From positions 1-13,786 of the forward strand of contig JAIYCF010000045.1 of NCBI GenBank assembly GCA_027488165.1: a stretch of 13,786 nt of DNA, read 5' to 3'. This DNA comes from Streptomycetaceae bacterium. Lineage in GTDB: Bacteria > Actinomycetota > Actinomycetes > Nanopelagicales > Nanopelagicaceae. This document shows, piece by piece, positions 1 to 6,075 of this stretch (position 1 is its first letter; every line of letters starts with the position of its first letter). A program made the position numbers and the translations under genes. Below the pieces are notes generated by a model that was given only the letters and a program-made list of their open reading frames with translations, ran no database searches and had not been told where the DNA came from.

Positions 1-11
1 CAACCATGGTC

Positions 12-26
12 GGCTCAATCGGAGCC
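12..26 (-). terminator. weak hairpin 3' of tRNA-Gly
   Basis: A 5-bp perfect inverted repeat (GGCTC / GAGCC, 5-nt loop) lies about 15 nt beyond the 3' end of the leftward tRNA-Gly. No T-run follows it on the minus strand, so it is at best an intrinsic terminator of non-canonical type or a processing barrier. The remaining bases 1-40 show no gene I can support. Confidence 0.25.
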
Positions 27-40
27 TTATGAGAAATGCT

Positions 41-114
41 TGGAGCGGGTGACCGGGATCGAACCGGCATGGCCAGCTTGGAAGGCTGGGGCTCTACCAT
101 TGAGCTACACCCGC
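41..114 (-). tRNA. tRNA-Gly (anticodon UCC)
   Basis: Read on the minus strand this is a complete cloverleaf. The 5' acceptor arm GCGGGTG pairs with CACCCGC, a D-arm of the type GCTCAATGGTAGAGC follows, then the anticodon stem CAGCC/GGCTG around a loop containing TCC, then a T-arm with GGTTCGATCC. The discriminator base is T and the 3' CCA is encoded in the DNA (minus-strand bases 43-41). It delivers glycine at GGA/GGG codons. It is the only gene on the minus strand and is transcribed away from tRNA-Pro and tig. A variable loop of ordinary size gives 71 nt plus CCA. Identity is based on the anticodon and overall sequence. Confidence 0.97.
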
Positions 115-121
115 AGGGTGC

Positions 122-137
122 AAACCTTTATAGGTTT
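122..137. repeat. perfect inverted repeat, 6-bp arms
   Basis: AAACCT and AGGTTT flank a 4-nt TTAT spacer. It lies in the divergent region between tRNA-Gly and tRNA-Pro and overlaps the candidate -10 of tRNA-Gly. It could be an operator, or simply a fortuitous AT-rich palindrome. Confidence 0.5.
127..132 (-). promoter_or_regulatory. candidate -10 box for tRNA-Gly
   Basis: On the minus strand this hexamer reads TATAAA and sits 12 nt before the tRNA-Gly 5' end, a sensible distance for a short 5' leader. It forms part of a 6-bp inverted repeat (AAACCT/AGGTTT, 4-nt loop, 122-137). No recognisable -35 element is seen, so the call rests on position and -10 similarity only. Confidence 0.3.
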
Positions 138-160
138 CGTGCGGAGGCTTAGCGTACTGC

Positions 161-173
161 CTCGGTAACCGAG
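161..173. repeat. 13-bp odd palindrome CTCGGTAACCGAG
   Basis: Six-base arms (CTCGGT / ACCGAG) surround one central base. It lies upstream of the candidate tRNA-Pro -10, around where a -35 or an operator would be. The compact symmetry resembles a dimeric regulator half-site pair more than a terminator. No factor can be named. Confidence 0.5.
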
Positions 174-189
174 AGTAAAAAATTACTCT
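172..189. repeat. inverted repeat with 7-bp arms (AGAGTAA/TTACTCT)
   Basis: AGAGTAA and TTACTCT flank a 4-base AAAA spacer. The element abuts the preceding 13-bp palindrome (sharing bases 172-173) and touches the candidate tRNA-Pro -10 at 189. Followed only by TAGACTC, it lacks the U-tract of an intrinsic terminator in the + direction. In the minus direction it is upstream of tRNA-Gly. Confidence 0.5.
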
Positions 190-194
190 AGACT
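189..194 (+). promoter_or_regulatory. candidate -10 (TAGACT) for tRNA-Pro / tig
   Basis: TAGACT fits the actinobacterial -10 pattern TANNNT and predicts a start near 201, about 8 nt before mature tRNA-Pro. The same hexamer occurs immediately before valS and ndk in this window, which makes it more credible. No canonical -35 is visible. No well-placed alternative promoter lies between tRNA-Pro and tig, so it may serve both genes. Confidence 0.4.
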
Positions 195-208
195 CACCTC
201 TTGCGCCT

Positions 209-284
209 CGGGGCGTAGCGTAGTGGCTAGCGCGCCTGCTTTGGGAGCAGGAGATCGGGAGTTCGAATCTCCCCGCCCCGACCA
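209..284 (+). tRNA. tRNA-Pro (anticodon UGG)
   Basis: The acceptor arms CGGGGCG and CGCCCCG pair perfectly. The D-arm region reads GTAGCGTAGTGGCTAGCGC, the anticodon stem CCTGC/GCAGG holds the seven-base loop TTTGGGA with TGG at 242-244, and the T-arm carries GTTCGAATC. Discriminator A and the encoded CCA occupy 281-284. It reads proline codons, with UGG able to wobble across CCN. Trigger factor begins only 44 nt after the CCA. A run of six T follows at 288-293, with no separate hairpin besides the tRNA itself. Confidence 0.97.
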
Positions 285-328
285 GAATTTTTTGATTACT
301 ACTTCATCTCTATATCAAGGAGCACTTT

Positions 329-1627
329 GTGAAGAGCACGGTCGAAACACTTTCCTCAACTCGCGTCCGTCTCGATATCGAAGTTCCTTACGCAGATCTC
401 ACCGAATATGTAGCTGATGCTTACAAAGCTGTCGCTGCAAAGGTAAACATCCCAGGTTTCCGTAAAGGCAAAGTTCCAGCAGCAATGATCGATCAGCGCG
501 TAGGTCGCGGTTCAGTAATCGATGAAGCAATCAATAACGCACTTCCACAGTTTTACGGAATGGCCGCTCGCGAACATGAAGTTCTCGTAGTCGGCCGTCC
601 AGAAGTAGATATCAAGGAATACGTCGATAACGAGAAGTTGGTCTTCTCTGTTGAAGTAGATGTTCGCCCTGAAGTAACGCTTCCTGATTTTTCAAAGATC
701 ACAATCGAAGTTGATGACCTAGCTGTCACTGATAAAGATATCGATGAGCAAGTTGATGAGCTCCGCGCTCGCTTCGGAACTCTCATGACAGTTGAACGTG
801 AAGCTAAAGATGGCGACTTTGTAACAGTCGACTTAACAGCCAAGATTGATGGCGCAGAAGTTGATGGCGGCAAGGCAAATGACATTTCATATGAAGTCGG
901 TTCCAACCGCATGATCGATGGCCTAGATGCCGCGCTAATCGGTATGAAGGCCGGAGATGTAAAGAATTTTGAGACTCAACTCGTTGGTCAGAAAGATGAC
1001 GAAAAGGGCGATGTTGAGATTAAGTTAAAGGCTGTTAAAGAGCGCGAACTTCCACCGGTAGATGATGCATTCGCAAAGTTGGCATCTGAGTTCGACACCA
1101 TTGCAGAATTGAAAGCAGATTTCGCTGAGCGCTTGAAGCGCGTTAAGGCGATGGAACAAGGCGCACAAGCACGTGACTTGCTACTTAAGAAGATGATTGA
1201 TGATCTCGATATTCCAGTTCCAGATAAGTTGGTTGCTGACGAAGTTAACGATCACCTTGAGGGCGAAGGCCGACTAGAAGATGCAGAACACCGCGCTGAA
1301 GTTGATGGTCAGGTTCGCACTTCAATCAAATCTGATTTCTTGCTCGATGCAATTGTTAAGGCAGAAGAAGTTCAAGTTAATGAAATTGAATTAACTGAAT
1401 ATCTCATTCGCACATCACAGCGTTATGGAATGCCACCAGAGCAATTCGCAAAGCAGCTTCAGGATGCTGGTCAGATTTCACAACTAGTTGCCGAGGTATC
1501 TCGCACAAAGGCTTTGGCCGGAGTTCTAGGTCGCGTTAACGTTGTCGACAAATCAGGCAAGAAGGTAGATCTAGAGGCGCTTCGCCCACAGACCCCACCT
1601 GCAGCACCTATTGATTCAGAGGAATAA
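329..1627 (+). CDS. tig: Trigger factor (ribosome-associated chaperone / PPIase)
   Basis: Trigger factor binds the ribosome exit site, shields nascent chains and catalyses prolyl cis-trans isomerisation in the cytoplasm. At 432 aa the protein is of normal family length. The N-terminal ribosome-binding domain carries the signature GFRKGKVP at residues 43-50, including the F-R-K triplet that contacts the large subunit. An FKBP-type isomerase domain occupies about 161-240, and the helical C-terminal cradle runs from about 250 to 415, ending in an acidic/proline-rich tail. The start is GTG at 329, supported by AAGGAG at 317-322 with a 6-nt gap. The gene sits upstream of clpP1-clpP2, as in other actinobacteria where chaperone and protease genes are linked. 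It may be co-transcribed with tRNA-Pro, since no separate well-placed -10 is visible in the 44-nt gap. Confidence 0.97.
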   Translation: MKSTVETLSSTRVRLDIEVPYADLTEYVADAYKAVAAKVNIPGFRKGKVPAAMIDQRVGRGSVIDEAINNALPQFYGMAAREHEVLVVGRPEVDIKEYVDNEKLVFSVEVDVRPEVTLPDFSKITIEVDDLAVTDKDIDEQVDELRARFGTLMTVEREAKDGDFVTVDLTAKIDGAEVDGGKANDISYEVGSNRMIDGLDAALIGMKAGDVKNFETQLVGQKDDEKGDVEIKLKAVKERELPPVDDAFAKLASEFDTIAELKADFAERLKRVKAMEQGAQARDLLLKKMIDDLDIPVPDKLVADEVNDHLEGEGRLEDAEHRAEVDGQVRTSIKSDFLLDAIVKAEEVQVNEIELTEYLIRTSQRYGMPPEQFAKQLQDAGQISQLVAEVSRTKALAGVLGRVNVVDKSGKKVDLEALRPQTPPAAPIDSEE

Positions 1628-1650
1628 TCACCACTAAAGTCGACGGTCTT

Positions 1651-2037
1651 ATGCGTCAACTCAAGTTCTTCGCAACAATAGTTGTTCTACTTTTCTCATC
1701 TCTCTACCCAGCCGCGATTTCATCAGCGGAAGAGCTGGAGACAACAACAGTTGAAGAACTCGCACCGCCGGTAAGAGTCATACCTCCAGTTATGGTCAAT
1801 CCGCTCAAGGCAAAGACAATCAAAGTGAAAAAGGGACGAGTGGTTGTCTTTAGAGTAGAAAATCCAGAGATCTGGCGAGGCAAAGTCATTAACTCATCTA
1901 TTGCCAAATTTGTGCCAGGTGGTCCGCAATCAACCTATGAAACCAATCCATCGCTAACGATTCTCAAAAAAGGTAAGACATCGGTTTCGCTGACAGACGG
2001 CAAGAAGACCTACCTGCTCAAGCTGACGGTTTTGTAA
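1651..2037 (+). CDS. Small secreted protein of unknown function, possible Ig-like beta fold
   Basis: I do not recognise this 128-residue protein. Residues 1-26 form a classical Sec signal peptide: K/R near the start, a hydrophobic core around 8-18, and a cleavage motif SSA before EE. The predicted mature part is about 100 residues without cysteine. It starts with an acidic, Thr/Glu-rich stretch, then a proline-rich linker (about 39-52), then a beta-rich domain. That domain has alternating hydrophobics (KGRVVVFRV near 61-69), a late Lys-Gly-Lys-Thr-Ser turn and a final hydrophobic strand (YLLKLTVL). The pattern loosely recalls small Ig-like domains such as the N-domain of pilus secretins or chagasin-type inhibitors, but this is only a resemblance. 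It begins 23 nt after tig, in the same direction, and a weak hairpin follows it before clpP1. No good ribosome site precedes ATG 1651. The signal peptide fixes the start. Confidence 0.8.
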   Translation: MRQLKFFATIVVLLFSSLYPAAISSAEELETTTVEELAPPVRVIPPVMVNPLKAKTIKVKKGRVVVFRVENPEIWRGKVINSSIAKFVPGGPQSTYETNPSLTILKKGKTSVSLTDGKKTYLLKLTVL

Positions 2038-2062
2038 CGGTTCTCCTCTGCCCTGAGCGAAC

Positions 2063-2085
2063 AAGGGGAGATTTGCACCCCTTTT
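2063..2085 (+). terminator. possible weak terminator after tig/secreted-protein unit
   Basis: AAGGGG (2063-2068) and CCCCTT (2078-2083) form a 6-bp stem with a 9-nt loop, followed by only two more T's (T-tract 2082-2085). It lies 26 nt past the secreted-protein stop and upstream of the clpP1 control region, so it could partly separate the two units. The short U-tract makes it weak. Confidence 0.35.
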
Positions 2086-2102
2086 CCCCATATTTGGGAA
2101 GC

Positions 2103-2120
2103 ATTTCGCCTCAGGCATTG
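2103..2120. promoter_or_regulatory. candidate ClgR-type operator upstream of clpP1
   Basis: ATTTCGCCTCAGGCATTG is an imperfect palindrome. By my count it agrees at 16 of 18 positions with the corynebacterial ClgR consensus as I recall it (WNNWCGCYNANRGCGWWS). ClgR activates clpP1P2 and clpC in several actinobacteria. The site is centred about 55 nt before the clpP1 GTG. A -10-like TACATA/TATAGA stretch lies at 2131-2140, which would place the operator near -35, as expected for an activator. A second half-site, AGCGAAC, is at 2056-2062. No clgR gene is in the window, so this remains an inference. Confidence 0.4.
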
Positions 2121-2165
2121 TTAAGGTCACTACATATAGAAGTTGTTATCAATCAGGAGGATTAC

Positions 2166-2786
2166 GTGGATTATCAAGACCCACATTTGACCGGGGCAGT
2201 AGCTCGGGCAGCAACAGGCAATGCGTTGGATGAGAATGTCTACAACCGCCTTTTGCGCGAACGCATCATCTTCCTTGCTGGCGAATTCCGCGATGAGATG
2301 GCTAATGCAATCTGCGCACAGATGCTTCTGCTCTCTGCCGAAGATCCAGAGAAAGATATTTATTTGTACATCAACTCTCCTGGTGGATCAATCACAGCAG
2401 GTATGGCGATTTTCGACACCATGAACTACATCAAAAACGATGTCGCAACTGTTGCAATGGGAATGGCTGCTTCAATGGGTCAGTTCATTTTGAGCGCCGG
2501 AACTCCTGGAAAACGTTTTGCTACTCCACATGCACGCATCCTGATGCACCAACCTTTGGGTGGTATTGGCGGTACTGCAACAGATATTCGAATTCAGGCC
2601 GAGCAGATGGCAATTACAAAGCAGACAATGTCTGAGCTAAATGCCAAGCACACTGGTCAACCGCTAGAAAAGATCATCGCTGATTCAGATCGCGATAATT
2701 GGTTTAACGCTAAGGATGCGCTCGCATACGGATTTATCGATCACATCGCCACAAATGATGGACAAGTTGCGGGAGGCAAGAAGTAA
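2166..2786 (+). CDS. clpP1: ATP-dependent Clp protease proteolytic subunit 1
   Basis: This is the first of two ClpP paralogues; in actinobacteria ClpP1 and ClpP2 rings stack into one mixed tetradecamer that degrades unfolded proteins fed by ClpX or ClpC. With the start at GTG 2166 the protein is 206 aa, normal for the family. That start is chosen because AGGAGG lies at 2155-2160, 5 nt upstream; a longer in-frame reading from TTG 2073 has no such support. The catalytic triad is visible: Ser103 in GMAASMG, His128 in ILMHQP and Asp177 in SDRDNW, with the Ser-His and His-Asp distances (25 and 49) of E. coli ClpP. The GMAASMGQF and HQPLGGIGG segments are close to mycobacterial ClpP1. The stop codon overlaps the clpP2 ATG by one base, so translation is probably coupled. 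Confidence 0.97.
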   Translation: MDYQDPHLTGAVARAATGNALDENVYNRLLRERIIFLAGEFRDEMANAICAQMLLLSAEDPEKDIYLYINSPGGSITAGMAIFDTMNYIKNDVATVAMGMAASMGQFILSAGTPGKRFATPHARILMHQPLGGIGGTATDIRIQAEQMAITKQTMSELNAKHTGQPLEKIIADSDRDNWFNAKDALAYGFIDHIATNDGQVAGGKK

Positions 2787-3412
2787 TGAAGCACATACAA
2801 GAAATTGCCAACCGCTACGTTCTTCCAACGATCGAAGAAAAGACCGCATACGGTTACAAGCGCCTTGATCCATATACAAAGTTATTCGAAGAGCGCATCA
2901 TCTTCTTGGGTCAGCCAATTGATGACACCGTTGCAAACGATGTCATGGCACAGTTGCTTACTCTTGAATCAATGGATCCAGATCGCGATATTTCTATCTA
3001 CATCAACTCACCTGGTGGATCATTTACAGCGCTCACTGCAATTTATGACACTATGCAATTTGTTCGCCCAGACATCACAACAATTTGTCTCGGACAAGCA
3101 GCATCAGCTGCGGCGATCATCCTTGCCGGTGGAACTAAGGGCAAGCGTTACGGTCTAGAACATTCTCGAATCCTCATCCACCAACCTTCATCTGAAGGTG
3201 GCGGACAGGCATCTGATATCGAAATCCAAGCACGCGAGATCATGCGTATGCGCGGACTTCTCGAAACAATGCTCGCAAAGCATTCAAATAAGAGCATTGA
3301 AGAAATCGAGAAAGATATCGAGCGCGACAAGATTCTTACGGCTGCAGAAGCAGTTGAATACGGAATTATCGATAGGGTTATGTCTTCACGAAAGGCAAAG
3401 CCTTCCGCTTAA
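2786..3412 (+). CDS. clpP2: ATP-dependent Clp protease proteolytic subunit 2
   Basis: This is the second ClpP paralogue (208 aa), partner of ClpP1 in the hetero-tetradecameric protease; in mycobacteria the ClpP2 ring is the one that docks the ATPase. Catalytic residues are Ser107 (GQAASAAA), His132 (ILIHQP) and Asp181 (IERDKI). The handle-region segment SSEGGGQASDIEIQA has the longer Gly-rich turn seen in actinobacterial ClpP2 rather than the LGGIGG form of ClpP1. The protein also has the FEERIIFLG and INSPGG signatures. It starts at ATG 2786 in the sequence TAATG, overlapping the clpP1 stop, with GGGAGG at 2771-2776 as ribosome site. The separation of the two paralogues is clear along their length, so this is an ancient duplication and not a recent one. 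Confidence 0.97.
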   Translation: MKHIQEIANRYVLPTIEEKTAYGYKRLDPYTKLFEERIIFLGQPIDDTVANDVMAQLLTLESMDPDRDISIYINSPGGSFTALTAIYDTMQFVRPDITTICLGQAASAAAIILAGGTKGKRYGLEHSRILIHQPSSEGGGQASDIEIQAREIMRMRGLLETMLAKHSNKSIEEIEKDIERDKILTAAEAVEYGIIDRVMSSRKAKPSA

Positions 3413-3451
3413 TTCTTAGTTAAATCTCAATAAAGGGGCGTCGGTTTAGAA

Positions 3452-4723
3452 ATGTTGAAAAAATATTTCGAACCCGGCGCTCTTTTTTCATACCGTTCTT
3501 ATAGAAACCTTTTGGTCTCCACGATTCTTACCGTGGTTGCTATGTCAGCTTTCCCGATCGCGGTCGCTGTAACAGTTCTAGATGCGGGCGGAAGCGCAAC
3601 AGTGCTCGGCGGAATCATGGCAGCGCGTGTTTTATCTGGGGTTCTACTGGCACCAATTGGTGGAGTTTGGGCTGATCGATTACCTCGTCGCACTATTTTG
3701 ATTATTGCCGACTGGATCCGCGCCATCGCTGGAAGTGTGATGATCTTCTTTGACGTAACAAATATTTCACTTTGGGTAATGCTGGCAATCGTCGTTGTGA
3801 TGGGCGCATGTGATGCATTCGGTGGCCCAGCAGTTGGCGCGATCATGCCAAGTATCCTGCCTGATCATTTGTTGCCTGCAGGAAATGTTATCCGCGGAAT
3901 CGCTATGAAGGGCGGAACTATTGCTGGGCCAGGAATTGCTGGGGCAATAGTTGTTTCACTGGGAACTCACGCTACATATGTCGCAACTTGTATCTTCTTC
4001 TTGATCGGAGCACTTCTGCTTCTGCGTGTAACAGAAAATCCACGCCCTGAGAGCTCACAGGAGAAGACAACTTTCATTAGTGAAGTCCGTGAAGGCTTGC
4101 GCGTTGTTTGGTACTACAAATGGATCGCTGCAATGATCATCATGGCATCGCTTCAGTTAATGATGGTCGTAGGCGTTGAGAATGTCCTGCTTCCTGTAAT
4201 CACAAAGCGCGATTTCGGCACAGCAGCGGTTTATGCAACTGCAGCCGCGCTATTTAGTCTGGGCGGAGTTATTTCGGCAATTATCAGTATTAAATCGAAA
4301 ACGAAGAGCCCCGGAACCGTTTCCGTTGTTGTTTGGGGCTTATTTGTCTTTGCGCCACTTGTACTTGCATTCCCATCCTCACGAGAAGTTATCTTCATCG
4401 CTTATTTCATCGCTGGTTTCTCAGTAGGACCTTGGGAGGCATTTTGGAATACCCAAGTGCAACGCGAAGTTCCTGCAGATTATCAAGCTCGTGTTTTTAG
4501 TATTGATTACATGGGATCAGTTGGATTGATGCCGCTAGGAATGGCGATAGCCGGCCCGCTCTCTGATCTTTTGGGGGAGCGCCAGCTGTTGATTGGGGTA
4601 ACGGTCTTTCACTTAGCGATCTGCGCGGCAGTTCTCTTCGTTCCGGGAGTTAGAGAGATGAAAACCTCTCGGCCACCATATTCGCCTACGAATTCATCTA
4701 TGGGCGAACACAAGCAAGCCTGA
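3452..4723 (+). CDS. MFS family transporter, probable drug/metabolite exporter
   Basis: A 423-aa integral membrane protein with about 11-12 hydrophobic helices, belonging to the major facilitator superfamily. The best visible signature is motif A after helix 2, GGVWADRLPRR (70-80), required for the conformational switch in proton-coupled transporters. The N-terminal segment YRNLLVS followed by a first helix, and the overall layout, resemble the EntS / macrolide-efflux type of exporter (MFS_3). The substrate cannot be told from sequence. The gene lies 39 nt after clpP2 and 41 nt before clpX, in the same direction; in the actinobacteria I know, clpX usually follows clpP2 more directly. A purine-rich AAAGGGG at 3432-3438 precedes ATG 3452 by 13 nt, longer than usual, so the start is not certain. 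No terminator separates it from clpP2, so co-transcription is likely. Confidence 0.85.
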   Translation: MLKKYFEPGALFSYRSYRNLLVSTILTVVAMSAFPIAVAVTVLDAGGSATVLGGIMAARVLSGVLLAPIGGVWADRLPRRTILIIADWIRAIAGSVMIFFDVTNISLWVMLAIVVVMGACDAFGGPAVGAIMPSILPDHLLPAGNVIRGIAMKGGTIAGPGIAGAIVVSLGTHATYVATCIFFLIGALLLLRVTENPRPESSQEKTTFISEVREGLRVVWYYKWIAAMIIMASLQLMMVVGVENVLLPVITKRDFGTAAVYATAAALFSLGGVISAIISIKSKTKSPGTVSVVVWGLFVFAPLVLAFPSSREVIFIAYFIAGFSVGPWEAFWNTQVQREVPADYQARVFSIDYMGSVGLMPLGMAIAGPLSDLLGERQLLIGVTVFHLAICAAVLFVPGVREMKTSRPPYSPTNSSMGEHKQA

Positions 4724-4752
4724 TTTAACCCACAAAATTTCGCACCAAAAAC

Positions 4753-4758
4753 TATTCT
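4753..4758 (+). promoter_or_regulatory. -10 element for a leaderless clpX transcript
   Basis: TATTCT fits TANNNT and ends exactly 6 nt before the clpX ATG, so transcription would start at or next to the initiator A. There is no Shine-Dalgarno sequence before this ATG (TAACCC), which agrees with leaderless initiation, common in actinobacteria. It would let clpX be expressed apart from clpP1P2. Confidence 0.55.
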
Positions 4759-4764
4759 TAACCC

Positions 4765-6060
4765 ATGACTCGTATCGGTGAAACAAGCGACCTGCTCAAA
4801 TGTTCCTTCTGTGGCAAGACACAGAAGCAGGTTAAGAAACTCATCGCCGGTCCTGGCGTTTACATCTGCGACGAATGTATCGAACTCTGTAACGAGATCA
4901 TCGTTGAGGAGCTCGCTGAAGCAAGCACCCTTGGCTTAACCGAACTTCCAAAGCCACAAGCAATCTTTGAATTTCTAGATCAATATGTAATCGGGCAAGA
5001 TCGCGCTAAGAAATCTTTAGCCGTTGCCGTTTATAACCACTACAAGCGCGTCCAATCAGGTGAGGTAAAAGGCGAAGATGGCGTAGAACTCGCCAAGTCA
5101 AATATCTTGTTGCTTGGCCCAACCGGTTGTGGCAAGACTCTTATGGCGCAAACTTTGGCACGCATGCTCAACGTTCCTTTTGCGATCGCAGATGCAACAG
5201 CCCTAACCGAAGCAGGTTATGTCGGTGAAGATGTCGAAAACATTTTACTTAAGCTTTTGCAGGCTGCTGATTACGATGTAAAGAAAGCCGAAACCGGAAT
5301 CATTTACATCGATGAAATCGATAAGGTCGCTCGCAAATCTGAAAACCCATCAATTACTCGCGATGTATCTGGCGAAGGTGTTCAGCAAGCGCTCCTTAAG
5401 ATTCTAGAAGGAACAGTTGCATCTGTTCCACCACAGGGTGGACGTAAGCATCCACACCAAGAGTTTATTCAGCTCGATACAACTAATGTTCTCTTTATCG
5501 TTGGTGGAGCGTTCGCAGGGCTAGATAAGATCATCGAAGCGCGCAGCGGAAAAGCTGGAGTCGGATTTAATGCAACGCTTCAAGAGGCTGCAGATAAGAA
5601 CCGTAAAGATATTTTCCACGATGTAATGCCAGAAGATCTTTTGAAGTTTGGAATGATCCCTGAATTCATCGGTCGCTTGCCAGTTCTTACTAGCGTTGAA
5701 AATCTAGATAAGCCTGCGCTAATGCAGATTTTGACTGAGCCAAAGAATGCGCTTGTTAAGCAATATCAGCGCCTCTTTAACTTGGACGATGTTGAACTTG
5801 AATTTACTCCTGAATCACTCGATGCCATTGCTGAGCTTGCGCTAAAGCGTGGCACCGGCGCTCGTGGACTTCGCGCGATCATGGAATCAGTTCTTTTATC
5901 TGTGATGTACGACGTACCAAGTCGCAGCGATATCGCAAAGGTGATCATTAATAAGGAATGTATCGATGAAAACGCGGCTCCAACCCTGGTTGCACGCACT
6001 GGAGATATTCCAAAGCGCGCTTCACGCCGCGAAAAAGGTACAGAGGAGAAGAGCGCATAA
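4765..6060 (+). CDS. clpX: Clp protease ATP-binding subunit ClpX
   Basis: ClpX is the hexameric AAA+ unfoldase that recognises tagged substrates (e.g. SsrA-tagged proteins) and threads them into ClpP1P2. At 431 aa it has normal length. The N-terminal zinc-binding domain has four cysteines (13, 16, 35, 38). Walker A is GPTGCGKT at 118-125, Walker B ends in IDE at 182-184, the pore loop GYVGED follows Walker A, and the sensor-2 segment is RGTGARGLRAIME near 370. The ClpP-docking loop reads V-G-F (266-268), where E. coli has I-G-F and M. tuberculosis L-G-F. The C-terminus is Lys/Glu-rich (about 415-431). ATG 4765 has no ribosome site and appears to be leaderless. The stop is only 15 nt before valS and forms part of the valS promoter region. 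Confidence 0.98.
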   Translation: MTRIGETSDLLKCSFCGKTQKQVKKLIAGPGVYICDECIELCNEIIVEELAEASTLGLTELPKPQAIFEFLDQYVIGQDRAKKSLAVAVYNHYKRVQSGEVKGEDGVELAKSNILLLGPTGCGKTLMAQTLARMLNVPFAIADATALTEAGYVGEDVENILLKLLQAADYDVKKAETGIIYIDEIDKVARKSENPSITRDVSGEGVQQALLKILEGTVASVPPQGGRKHPHQEFIQLDTTNVLFIVGGAFAGLDKIIEARSGKAGVGFNATLQEAADKNRKDIFHDVMPEDLLKFGMIPEFIGRLPVLTSVENLDKPALMQILTEPKNALVKQYQRLFNLDDVELEFTPESLDAIAELALKRGTGARGLRAIMESVLLSVMYDVPSRSDIAKVIINKECIDENAAPTLVARTGDIPKRASRREKGTEEKSA

Positions 6061-6062
6061 TC

Positions 6063-6068
6063 TAGACT
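6063..6068 (+). promoter_or_regulatory. -10 element for a leaderless valS transcript
   Basis: TAGACT lies 7 nt before the valS ATG and just 2 nt after the clpX stop codon. No Shine-Dalgarno sequence precedes the ATG (GCGCTCT). A second -10-like TAATCT at 6058-6063 includes the clpX stop itself. The promoter must draw its upstream contacts from within the clpX coding region. Confidence 0.5.
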
Positions 6069-6075
6069 GCGCTCT

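Noticed and set aside
1..160. Open frame running from base 1 through the antisense of tRNA-Gly
   Set aside because: It crosses a well-formed tRNA gene and shows no recognisable protein features; the first 40 bases are too short to identify a partial gene.
223..417. 64-codon open frame spanning tRNA-Pro and the start of tig
   Set aside because: It lies over a perfect tRNA and the trigger factor start in another frame; no ribosome site or protein-like composition.
553..912. 119-codon minus-strand open frame opposite tig
   Set aside because: Ser/Thr/Arg-rich shadow of the coding strand; the trigger factor frame is unambiguous. The same applies to the other antisense frames opposite clpX, valS, folC, mreB and mreC.
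1611..1640. Possible promoter TTGATT-18-TAAAGT before the secreted protein gene
   Set aside because: Both boxes are imperfect, lie over the tig 3' end and AT content there is high; the 10-nt distance to ATG fits neither a leaderless nor a normal leadered start.
2073..2165. N-terminal extension of ClpP1 from TTG 2073
   Set aside because: It is in frame, but a strong AGGAGG sits just before GTG 2166, and the extension overlaps the hairpin and the candidate ClgR site. The family N-terminus fits the 2166 start.
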